From Bacteroidia bacterium (GTDB lineage: Bacteria; Bacteroidota; Bacteroidia; NS11-12g; UBA955): DNA of 22,001 bases. The DNA lies in NCBI GenBank assembly GCA_020848595.1, contig JADLHV010000115.1, positions 1-22,001 on the forward strand, in the 5' to 3' direction. Position 1 is the first letter of the stretch. Each line of letters starts with the position of its first letter. Position numbers and translations under genes: made by a program. Positions 16,004-22,001 of this stretch are shown here, piece by piece. The notes under the pieces are model-generated. The model saw only the letters and a program-made list of their open reading frames with translations. It was not told the DNA's origin and made no database searches.

Positions 16004-17254
16004 TTACAAAGAAGCGTTCATCAATTTATCGTGGTTGTACTTACCGTTAGCTAGATTTTCTTTGATTTTAGAGAAAGCTTTAATCGTTCTTTCAACATCT
16101 TCAAGAGAGTGAGCAGCAGTAGGAATAAGGCGCAAGATAATTAGACCTTTAGGGATAACAGGATACACGACGATAGAGCAAAAAATATCATAATTTTCTC
16201 TAAGGTCGAAGGTTAAGTGAGTTGATTCAGCCACAGTACCATTTAAGATAACAGGTGTAACAGGCGTAGAAGTTGTGCCGATATTAAAGCCAGCATTTTT
16301 CAATCCATTTTGTAGAGCATCAACAATTTTCCAGAGATTTTCTTTTAATTCAGGATGATTTCTAATTAATTCAAGACGTTTAAGAGCGCCTACAACAAGC
16401 GGCATAGGTAGAGACTTAGCATAAATTTGCGAGCGTAGATTATAGCGCAAGAAATTCAGGATAGGTTTAGGTCCAGCTACAAAAGCACCAATACTAGCCA
16501 TAGATTTAGCGAAAGTAGAGAAGTGTAAATCAACGCCATCGATAACACCTTGTTCTTCAGGTGTACCACTACCCTTTTTACCCATAGTACCGAAACCATG
16601 AGCATCATCTACAAAGAGACGGAAATTATATTTATCTTTAAGAGCGACAACACCTTTAAGATTACCTTGATTACCACTCATTCCAAAAACACCTTCGGTA
16701 ATAACAAAAATACCACCACCAGATTTTTCAACCAATTTAGTAGCTCTTTGCAATTGTTTTTCACAGCTTTCCATATCATTATGTTTAAACATAAAGCGGT
16801 GACCTTGGTGAAGGCGAGCACCATCGACGATACAAGCGTGAGATTCGGCGTCATAGACGATAACATCATGACGATCGACCATTGCATCGATGATAGAAAC
16901 AACGCCTTGATAACCGTAGTTAAGCAAGATAGCATCTTCCTTACCAACGAATTCGGCAAGTTCGCGTTCGAGTTGTTCGTGGGGATTAGAGTTACCACTC
17001 ATCATACGAGCTCCCATAGGATAGGCAAGACCATATTGAGCAGCAGCTTCAGCATCGGCCTTTCTCACTTCAGGGTGATTAGCAAGACCTAGGTAATTAT
17101 TAAGACTCCAGTTGAGTTTTTCTTTACCATTAAAAACCATTTTAGGACCAATATCACCTTCCAGTTTAGGGAAAGTGAAGTAACCGTGGGCCTCTTTAAT
17201 ATGAGCACCGAGTGGTCCCATATTTCTTACTACTTTTTCAAAGATGTCTGACAT
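16004..17254 (-). CDS. PLP-dependent alpha-oxoamine synthase (serine palmitoyltransferase / cysteate acyltransferase / KBL family)
   Basis: Enzymes of this family condense an amino acid with an acyl thioester and release CO2 to give a 3-keto amine. The 416 residues show the PLP site: Lys250 in FSTFAKSMASIGAF (Schiff base), Asp216 and His219 in VDDAHGFG, His139 (ESHAC) stacking on the ring, and GARMMSGNSNPHEQLERELA in the N-terminal region. The C terminus has the typical VVYPVIPKGLIILRLIPTAAH. Relatives in Bacteroidota are often labelled 2-amino-3-ketobutyrate CoA ligase, but a lipid-base role fits this phylum better: serine palmitoyltransferase for sphingolipids or cysteate acyltransferase for sulfonolipids. 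No threonine dehydrogenase, which would support the KBL role, is adjacent. The exact substrate is unknown. Confidence 0.85.
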   Translation of the reverse strand: MSDIFEKVVRNMGPLGAHIKEAHGYFTFPKLEGDIGPKMVFNGKEKLNWSLNNYLGLANHPEVRKADAEAAAQYGLAYPMGARMMSGNSNPHEQLERELAEFVGKEDAILLNYGYQGVVSIIDAMVDRHDVIVYDAESHACIVDGARLHQGHRFMFKHNDMESCEKQLQRATKLVEKSGGGIFVITEGVFGMSGNQGNLKGVVALKDKYNFRLFVDDAHGFGTMGKKGSGTPEEQGVIDGVDLHFSTFAKSMASIGAFVAGPKPILNFLRYNLRSQIYAKSLPMPLVVGALKRLELIRNHPELKENLWKIVDALQNGLKNAGFNIGTTSTPVTPVILNGTVAESTHLTFDLRENYDIFCSIVVYPVIPKGLIILRLIPTAAHSLEDVERTIKAFSKIKENLANGKYNHDKLMNASL

Positions 17255-17321
17255 AAGTTTAAATGACTAAATAATATTCGATTGGAAAATTTCTGCGAAA
17301 TTAATGAAAATATATTGGTAT

Positions 17322-17348
17322 AAAAAAAGCCCCCGTTTCCGGAGGCTT
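17322..17348 (-). terminator. Intrinsic terminator after rpsT
   Basis: On the minus strand AAGCCTCCG-GAAA-CGGGGGCTT (17348-17327; one G-U pair, GAAA tetraloop) is followed by a run of T (17328-17322). It sits 18 nt past the rpsT stop. Confidence 0.88.
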
Positions 17349-17366
17349 ACAATAAGTTATACTATT

Positions 17367-17621
17367 TTATTTAAGACTGTTAACGTGAACAGAAAGACTT
17401 GATTTCAAATTAGAGGCTTTGTTTTTATGAATAACATTTCTCTTTGCCAATTTGTCTAGCATAGATGCAGTTTCAACATACAAAGCAGCAGCGGTTGTCT
17501 TATCTGTAGCATCACGAAGTTTCTTTACCAAATTACGAGTAGTCTTGTGCTGGTAACGATTTCTTTCGTTTTTAACTTCAGTCTGTCTGATTCTCTTGAT
17601 GGATGATTTATGGTTTGCCAT
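17367..17621 (-). CDS. rpsT: 30S ribosomal protein bS20
   Basis: bS20 is a small, helical, basic protein that binds the body of 16S rRNA and is added early in 30S assembly. The 84 residues are full length: MANHKSSIKRIRQTEVKNER, the central NLVKKLRDAT, and the C-terminal KRNVIHKNKASNLKSSL helix. It is a single-gene unit, with a strong promoter 16 nt before the ATG and a GAAA-loop terminator after it, as is usual for this gene. Confidence 0.97.
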   Translation of the reverse strand: MANHKSSIKRIRQTEVKNERNRYQHKTTRNLVKKLRDATDKTTAAALYVETASMLDKLAKRNVIHKNKASNLKSSLSVHVNSLK

Positions 17622-17637
17622 TTCTAAATTAGGACTG

Positions 17638-17668
17638 CAAAGGTAATAAATTAATATTGATTTCCAAA
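17638..17668 (-). promoter_or_regulatory. rpsT promoter
   Basis: TTTG (17668-17665), exactly 19 nt, then TACCTTTG (17645-17638), a complete match to the Bacteroidota consensus TTTG-N19-TAnnTTTG. It lies back to back with the plus-strand promoter of the glycosyltransferase gene. Confidence 0.82.
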
Positions 17669-17683
17669 TATAATTTAGAAATA

Positions 17684-17715
17684 TTGTAACAATGACTAAA
17701 AACCATTTATTTTTG
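17684..17715 (+). promoter_or_regulatory. Promoter of the glycosyltransferase gene
   Basis: On the plus strand TTG (17684-17686), 21 nt, then TATTTTTG (17708-17715). The box ends 7 nt before the TTG start codon, so the message should have almost no leader. Confidence 0.6.
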
Positions 17716-17722
17716 AAGCGTT

Positions 17723-18922
17723 TTGAAAATTTTAGTCATAGGCAGCAGAGTGCCATTTCCTTTGAGAGATGGCGGGGCAATAGCGACATATAATTTATTA
17801 AGAGGACTATGTCATATAGGTCTTGAAGTAGATTATGTCACTTTAAACACAGATAAACATTTTGTCGATAAAGCCACTCTTAAAAATGAATTTGGATTTT
17901 TGAACAAGCTCTTAACCTTTGACATCGATACTTCAGTAAAACCCTTCCCTGCCCTATTAAATTTATTCAGCAAAAAGTCATACAATATTCAACGATTTGT
18001 AAGTAAACAATTTTCAGAAAAAATCAATCAATTGTGTCGACAAAATCATTACGATATTATCCATTTTGAAGGTTTATTTGTTGCAGACTATGTCAAAGGA
18101 ATTGAGTGTGATGGAGTTAAAATTTTAAGGCAACATAATATAGAGTATAAAATATGGGAAACACTTAGTAACAATCAATCCATTGGCTTAAAACGATGGT
18201 ATACTAAATTACTTTCTAAACGATTAAAAGAGTACGAAAAACGGATTCATCAGTATTTTAATGCGGTAGTTAGTATCACTGAAAACGATCGACAAGACAC
18301 CATAAATTTGATAGGTTATAAAGGTACCACTAAATATATTCCAGCTGGGATAATGCCCCATTCAGAATCCACAGAAAACATAGATTACAACAGTATTTAT
18401 CATATAGGTTCGATGGAATGGTTACCCAATCAAGAAGCTATGAAATGGTTTCATGATTCAGTTTGGCCATTAATTGAAAAATCGGACAATAGATTAAGCT
18501 TTCATATGGCTGGAAAGAATATGGATGCACAATTTGAGAAATACGCTATTAATAATTTTAAAGTATGGGGCGAAATAGCTAATTTAAATACATTCATAAA
18601 AGATAAATCGATATTAGTAGTGCCCCTAAAAAGTGGAAGTGGCATAAGAATAAAGACCATAGAAGCTATGATGGCCGGAAAAGCAGTTGTTACAACTACA
18701 CAAGGTGCTCAAGGTTTAGATATTGTTGATGGTGTTCAATGTTTAATAGCAGATGATGCAAAAAAATTTGCTGATAAGATAATAATGCTGATAAAAGATG
18801 TGGCATTTAGAAATAAAATGGCAGAGTCGGGAAAACAGTATGCTGAATCTAATTTTGGGAATGATGCTGTGAGTGAGAAGTGGATGAAGTTTTATGAGGA
18901 AGTTTTGGCAAGGAGTTGCTAA
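17723..18922 (+). CDS. Glycosyltransferase, GT4-like (group 1)
   Basis: This is a retaining GT-B glycosyltransferase that probably adds a sugar to a cell-surface polysaccharide or glycolipid; donor and acceptor are unknown. The 399 residues start MKILVIGSRVPFPLRDGGAI, the N-terminal Rossmann fold with the usual Gly-rich loop, from a TTG codon; no ATG is close, and the protein start fits relatives well. The second fold has YHIGSMEWLPNQEAMKWF and the nucleotide-sugar site PLKSGSGIRIKTIEAMMAGK (about 310-330) with the family Glu. It is the only plus-strand gene and is not in a polysaccharide cluster. Its last codons (GCA AGG AGT TGC TAA) lie in the first unit of the REP-like array, so the repeat supplies the C terminus ARSC and the stop. 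Confidence 0.88.
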   Translation: MKILVIGSRVPFPLRDGGAIATYNLLRGLCHIGLEVDYVTLNTDKHFVDKATLKNEFGFLNKLLTFDIDTSVKPFPALLNLFSKKSYNIQRFVSKQFSEKINQLCRQNHYDIIHFEGLFVADYVKGIECDGVKILRQHNIEYKIWETLSNNQSIGLKRWYTKLLSKRLKEYEKRIHQYFNAVVSITENDRQDTINLIGYKGTTKYIPAGIMPHSESTENIDYNSIYHIGSMEWLPNQEAMKWFHDSVWPLIEKSDNRLSFHMAGKNMDAQFEKYAINNFKVWGEIANLNTFIKDKSILVVPLKSGSGIRIKTIEAMMAGKAVVTTTQGAQGLDIVDGVQCLIADDAKKFADKIIMLIKDVAFRNKMAESGKQYAESNFGNDAVSEKWMKFYEEVLARSC

Positions 18923-19180
18923 GGGCCTTGGGCAAGGCGTTGCTGATATTTAGGCATTGGGGCAAGGCGTCGCGGACAAGGCGTCGCTGATCGCCTTGGG
19001 TGGATGTGCGTAATAAGAAGATGATTTGGGGCAAGGCGTCGCGGAGCGCCTTGGGCAAGGCATCGCGGATTGCCTTGGGTGGATGTGTGTTCTTTAAGAT
19101 GATTGGGGCAAGGCGTAGAGGCAAGGCGTCGCGGAGCGCCTTGGGTGGATGTGCGTTTTTTAAGATGATTTTGGGGCAAA
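18907..19180. repeat. Array of REP-like hairpin repeats
   Basis: GC-rich units of 22 nt with the form CAAGGCG-TCGCGGAG-CGCCTTG lie at 18909-18930 (degenerate), 18977-18998, 19032-19053, 19056-19077 and 19122-19143; an expanded copy is at 18933-18959, and left halves are at 18963-18976 and 19109-19119. GGGG or GGG flanks most units. Three copies of a second element (TGGATGTGYGT...AAGATGATTT) lie at 19001-19028, 19080-19104 and 19146-19172, so the array is a two-part repeat of about 50-75 nt. The unit at 19056 has A/T in place of G/C at the stem base, so pairing is kept. The array lies directly beside a REP-associated tyrosine transposase and stands out in an AT-rich region. Open frames across it are repeat artefacts. 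Confidence 0.88.
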
Positions 19181-19181
19181 A

Positions 19182-19646
19182 TTATTTATTCCATTTAGTT
19201 ATGTTGTTTTGGATGTAGCGTCTTATTGCGATTAAGCCTGATTCGGCTTGGATGTATCTGCTATGATAGTTGGGATGCCAGGCGAATTCGAGGTTGAATT
19301 TGTTGGTGTATTTTTTTACAGTTGATTTATATAGTTTGATTATATTTTCAATGTATGATTCGTGTCGATCGTATTTAATATGATCTTTTGAAAGGTGTGT
19401 GTTTACTTTTATTAATTTATTTACCATTAAGATTCCATGAATATGATTGGGCATCACGATATATTCATCTCTAATTAGATTTTCTCTATTATTGGCAATT
19501 TCATTCCAAATAATATTAGCAATTATTCCTACTTCAGAATACTTCATATTTCCATTCAATTTTTCGCCAAAAAAATGCTTATGTCGCTTGGTTACAATTG
19601 TTATGAAATGATAAGTGTATGTAGGATTCAAGATAGATATAGTCAT
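19182..19646 (-). CDS. REP-associated tyrosine transposase (IS200-like Y1 family, RAYT)
   Basis: A single-domain HUH nuclease of 154 residues. Such enzymes nick single-stranded DNA at hairpins and are thought to spread REP elements. Counting from the ATG at 19646, the HUH pair is His68-x-His70 in VMPNHIHGIL, and the likely nucleophile is Tyr144 in RRYIQNNI; the N-terminal strand YHFITIVTKR and the WHPNYHSRYI segment are typical. Length is normal and both motifs are intact, so the enzyme could be active. An upstream TTG (19655) is open in frame but sits in the -7 promoter box. The stop codon touches the end of the REP array (19182 versus 19180), the arrangement expected of a RAYT with its own repeats. 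Confidence 0.87.
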   Translation of the reverse strand: MTISILNPTYTYHFITIVTKRHKHFFGEKLNGNMKYSEVGIIANIIWNEIANNRENLIRDEYIVMPNHIHGILMVNKLIKVNTHLSKDHIKYDRHESYIENIIKLYKSTVKKYTNKFNLEFAWHPNYHSRYIQAESGLIAIRRYIQNNITKWNK

Positions 19647-19652
19647 AGTATT

Positions 19653-19660
19653 CAAATATA
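19653..19660 (-). promoter_or_regulatory. -7 promoter box of the transposase gene
   Basis: TATATTTG (19660-19653) matches TAnnTTTG and ends 6 nt before the ATG. I see no good -33 TTG at the right distance, so the promoter is probably weak. Confidence 0.45.
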
Positions 19661-20044
19661 AAATGACAAGAATTTGATATCCGTATTTTAAACATTTACT
19701 TACGTTTAATTTTTTAAGATTCTAGAATACTTATGAGATGAATTATATGCCAAAAACTTAATATTCTTATTTTAAAGAAGCTCCTCTCCTTCTATGATTT
19801 GGATTTAATGCAGTTATTAGTCTATATTATATAAATGGTGTTAGTTTCATTACAACTTATTTCTACATCCTATAAATAAAACACTACACAATTTCTGAAT
19901 AGTCATTTTTAGAAAAGTTGCACGAATAAAAATCTATAGTATTTTAGATTTAAAATTAATCTGAAATTGATAGAGAAAGAGCAACTTTAAAAATTATAAT
20001 TATAGAATAATTGAGAGGATTAAATGATAAGAAAACAAGGAAGA
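19661..20044. other. Intergenic stretch without a recognisable gene
   Basis: About 385 very AT-rich bases between the transposase and the metallo-beta-lactamase-fold gene. I find no convincing coding frame or GC-rich terminator. The only structure seen is an 8-bp inverted repeat, AAAGTTGC (19914-19921) with GCAACTTT (19981-19988), enclosing shorter repeats (AATCTA/TAGATT and AGATT/AATCT). It may be the remains of a mobile element or simply spacer. Confidence 0.5.
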
Positions 20045-20818
20045 TTATTCCAATTCAAGTGTAAGGCCATCATAGGCCAGATGCATACCTTCTGGCAACT
20101 CAGAATCCACTTCATGATGCAGTCCAAGTTGATGAGAGATATGGGTAAAATAAGCTTCAGGGATTTGCAATTCTCTTACAAGATCGATAGCTTCACTGAG
20201 CGTATAATGTGAGATATGTTTTTGATGTCGAAGAGCATTAAGGACTAAAACTTTAGAGCCTTTAATTTTTTCTTTTTCAAGATCCGAAATATAATTAGCA
20301 TCTGTGATATAGGTAAAATCATTCACTCTAAAACCGAGCACAGGCAATTTTAGATGCATGACTTGAATAGGTTTAATAAGAACACCTTTAACAGAGAAAT
20401 CTTGGTTATTAGCTATTTCGAAGAGATTAATTTCGGGAATTCCAGGATATTTAAAATCCGTGAAGATATATTGATATTCTCTACGCAGAGCAGTTTGGAC
20501 TTGTGCGGAAGCATAGACATCAATTGCTTTTTTATTAATATAATTAAAAGCGCGAATATCATCCATACCAGCGATATGGTCTTTATGTTCGTGAGTAAAA
20601 ATGAGTGCATCTAAATTTTTAGTTTGAGAGCGCAGCATTTGTTGACGGAAATCGGGTCCACTATCTATAACAATAGTAACATCATCTACTTCGAGACGGA
20701 TACTACTTCTTAGGCGTTTATTAAGAGGATCGGTACTTAAGCAAACGGGGCAAGTGCAGGCAATAAGAGGAACACCTTGAGAAGTACCAGTTCCAAGAAA
20801 GGTGACCTTAAGCGCCAT
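20045..20818 (-). CDS. Metallo-beta-lactamase-fold hydrolase, PhnP-like
   Basis: A 257-residue member of the MBL superfamily, close to PhnP-type phosphodiesterases. The metal site HxHxDH is at residues 76-81 (FTHEHKDHIAGMDDI), an earlier Asp52 lies in IDSGPDF, Asp173 lies in YITDANYI, and a late HISHQLGLHHE supplies further ligands. The N-terminal GTGTSQGVPLIACTCPVCLS holds Cys21, Cys23 and Cys26, the structural zinc-binding cysteines seen in PhnP. No phosphonate (phn) genes are nearby, so the substrate is probably another cyclic or nucleotide phosphodiester; this is inference. Its ATG overlaps the stop of the upstream gene by one base (TAATG), so the two are translationally coupled. Confidence 0.85.
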   Translation of the reverse strand: MALKVTFLGTGTSQGVPLIACTCPVCLSTDPLNKRLRSSIRLEVDDVTIVIDSGPDFRQQMLRSQTKNLDALIFTHEHKDHIAGMDDIRAFNYINKKAIDVYASAQVQTALRREYQYIFTDFKYPGIPEINLFEIANNQDFSVKGVLIKPIQVMHLKLPVLGFRVNDFTYITDANYISDLEKEKIKGSKVLVLNALRHQKHISHYTLSEAIDLVRELQIPEAYFTHISHQLGLHHEVDSELPEGMHLAYDGLTLELE

Positions 20819-21399
20819 TATATATCTTCGACTTCCGAACCGTAAGACTCTCCAAATTCATCATCAGATTCCTCATCACCATCTTCACCTTCTTGACCGA
20901 ATCCTTCTTCATCGAAATCTTCATCAATCATGGGGGCATGTTTACTGACGAGTTTGTTAGCTATTTCATCAAATTCAGTTTCATCGATAGTTTTAAATCT
21001 ACCCACACCTTCATTTTGTTTAGGCGCTTTACCGACAGATTTGAAAACGAAAGGATAAGAAATACCGATAACATCATTTTCAATAGTTTGCAATTCCGCA
21101 TGCATGGTCCACATTTCATTAAAATCGGTAACTAGAATAAATTTTTGATGCGGATCATTTACATAACTTTTCAGTTTAGCATCTTTCATCATAATTTTAC
21201 CGTTTTCTACGAGACTAATTTCTTTGCCTTTTCTCCAATTATCATCAGAGCACCAAAAAGAGCTCGGGATATCCTTTTTAAAATTAATGGCATCCATTAT
21301 AGTGTGATGAAACTCAAGAAACGTTGCTGATGGCAGAATATCGATGACCCTATAGATATCTTCCTCTTCTTCAAACCATACTTTAAAACGATAAATCAT
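20818..21399 (-). CDS. pRiA4b ORF-3-like protein with an acidic tail, function unknown
   Basis: A 193-residue protein. Residues 1 to about 150 resemble the plasmid pRiA4b ORF-3-like (IS1096 TnpR-like passenger) fold, with the N-terminal YRFKVWFEEEEDIYRVIDIL, LEFHHTIMDAINF, an SSFWCSDDNW segment, and FILVTDFNEMWTMHAELQTI. The last 40 residues are mostly Asp, Glu and Gly and probably disordered. The name reflects family history only; nothing here ties this copy to a plasmid or transposon. It has its own promoter and is cotranscribed with the PhnP-like gene, which it overlaps by one base. Such one-gene-upstream pairing suggests a shared task that I cannot name. Confidence 0.7.
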   Translation of the reverse strand: MIYRFKVWFEEEEDIYRVIDILPSATFLEFHHTIMDAINFKKDIPSSFWCSDDNWRKGKEISLVENGKIMMKDAKLKSYVNDPHQKFILVTDFNEMWTMHAELQTIENDVIGISYPFVFKSVGKAPKQNEGVGRFKTIDETEFDEIANKLVSKHAPMIDEDFDEEGFGQEGEDGDEESDDEFGESYGSEVEDI

Positions 21400-21406
21400 A
21401 ACTATG

Positions 21407-21437
21407 CAAATGTAATTATGACCTAATTAAAAACAAA
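21407..21437 (-). promoter_or_regulatory. Promoter of the pRiA4b-like / PhnP-like unit
   Basis: TTTG (21437-21434), exactly 19 nt, then TACATTTG (21414-21407): a complete match to TTTG-N19-TAnnTTTG. The box ends 7 nt before the ATG at 21399, predicting a leaderless or nearly leaderless message. Confidence 0.78.
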
Positions 21438-21540
21438 ATAATCATGTAAATAGAATGTAAAAAACTATTTTTTTATTTTAAGGTTGATAAAGAATAAAAT
21501 AAGTGAGTTCAAAAAACTGAAAAAATAGAGCTTTAAGAAT

Positions 21541-22001
21541 TTAAGACCCTTTAGGCAAATCACGTGAAGCGATACCTAAATCAGACGCCATTTTTTTGAG
21601 GAAAGCCATAGAAGCATTATAAGTATCCTCTACTGTACCATCAAGAATAGCTTTTTTGACAGCCGATTTAAGCGTTCCAACATATTTTTTATCTAAGATT
21701 TCAAAATTATCGAGAATATCATTACCAGAAACAGGAGGTTGCCAATTTCTGAGATAGTCCTTTTCAGCGACATCTTTTATTTTAGATTCTACGAGTTCGA
21801 AATTAGCTTTAATCCGTTCAACTTTTTTTTCATTTTTACTTGTGATATCACTTTTACAAAGGAGCATAAGCGCATCAATATCGGCCCCTACTTCCATCAT
21901 CAAACGTCGTACAGCACTATCTGTTACTTTTTCGGAAGAGAGAACAATAGGGCGAAGATGGAGCAGGACGAGTTTTTCAACGAATTTCATTTTTTCATTG
22001 A
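21541..22001 (-). CDS. cca: CCA-adding tRNA nucleotidyltransferase, C-terminal part (5' end outside window)
   Basis: The frame is open through the right edge, so the ATG at 21990 is internal (preceded by Asn-Glu-Lys). About 153 residues are visible. They match the C-terminal region that follows the HD domain in Bacteroidota CCA-adding enzymes: KLVLLHLRPIVLSSEKVTDS, then AVRRLMMEVGADIDALMLLC, then KSDITSKN, then DYLRNWQPPVSGNDIL. The nucleotidyltransferase head and HD domain would lie to the right of the window. The enzyme adds or repairs the 3' CCA of tRNAs, and none of the five tRNA genes here encodes CCA. An HD-domain protein without the transferase head cannot be excluded from this fragment. 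Confidence 0.8.
   Translation of the reverse strand, partial: NEKMKFVEKLVLLHLRPIVLSSEKVTDSAVRRLMMEVGADIDALMLLCKSDITSKNEKKVERIKANFELVESKIKDVAEKDYLRNWQPPVSGNDILDNFEILDKKYVGTLKSAVKKAILDGTVEDTYNASMAFLKKMASDLGIASRDLPKGS

Noticed and set aside
18907..19180. CRISPR array
   Set aside because: Units are imperfect, spacings uneven, the intervening sequences are themselves repeated, and no cas genes are near. A RAYT gene next to it explains the array better.
18849..19218. Small open frames on both strands across the REP array (repeating ALRDALP-like peptides)
   Set aside because: They are translations of a tandem GC-rich repeat in several frames at once, with no independent protein features.
20024..20212. 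Plus-strand open frame of 62 codons
   Set aside because: It mostly lies antisense to the 3' end of the PhnP-like gene and shows no recognisable protein features.

Overview
This window is a core-genome segment of a Bacteroidota bacterium. The evidence for the phylum is: an AT-rich sequence; Bacteroidota-type promoters (TTTG or TTG, about 19-21 nt, then TAnnTTTG) in front of several genes; no clear Shine-Dalgarno sequences before starts; and protein sequences (RpoB, RpoC, EF-Tu, an alpha-oxoamine synthase, a CCA-adding enzyme) that resemble Bacteroidota members. All but one of the recognised genes lie on the minus strand.

Read in the direction of transcription, from about 12.2 kb down to 1, the first block is the information-processing super-operon: tRNA-Thr(UGU), tRNA-Tyr(GUA), tRNA-Gly(UCC), tRNA-Thr(GGU), tuf, tRNA-Trp(CCA), secE, nusG, rplK, rplA, rplJ, rplL, rpoB and rpoC (cut by the left edge). 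This is close to the thrU-tyrU-glyT-thrT-tufB-secE-nusG-rplKAJL-rpoBC order of Escherichia coli. Strong hairpin-plus-T-run terminators lie inside it, after tuf and between rplL and rpoB, so parts of the operon are probably set apart by attenuation.

The second block (12.25-13.86 kb) is rpsU-xerC-hpf. rpsU (ribosomal protein bS21) carries an in-frame UGA at codon 32, with intact bS21 sequence on both sides, and its terminator hairpin sits over the start codon of xerC. The third block (13.86-17.7 kb) holds an acyl-CoA dehydrogenase, a membrane-anchored helix-hairpin-helix protein, a PLP-dependent alpha-oxoamine synthase probably used for lipid base synthesis, and rpsT.

The accessory-looking part is 17.7-20.0 kb: a plus-strand GT4-type glycosyltransferase, a GC-rich array of REP-like hairpins that reaches into its last codons, and a minus-strand REP-associated tyrosine transposase directly beside the array. 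About 390 bases without a gene follow. The right end (20.0-22.0 kb) has a two-gene unit (PhnP-like metallo-beta-lactamase-fold hydrolase and an acidic-tailed pRiA4b ORF-3-like protein) and the C-terminal part of a CCA-adding tRNA nucleotidyltransferase. None of the five tRNA genes here encodes its 3' CCA, so such an enzyme would be needed.

I see no CRISPR array, prophage, toxin-antitoxin or defence system. The most notable points are the UGA-interrupted rpsU, terminators built into gene starts, four genes whose promoter boxes predict leaderless mRNAs, and the REP array with compensatory stem changes.
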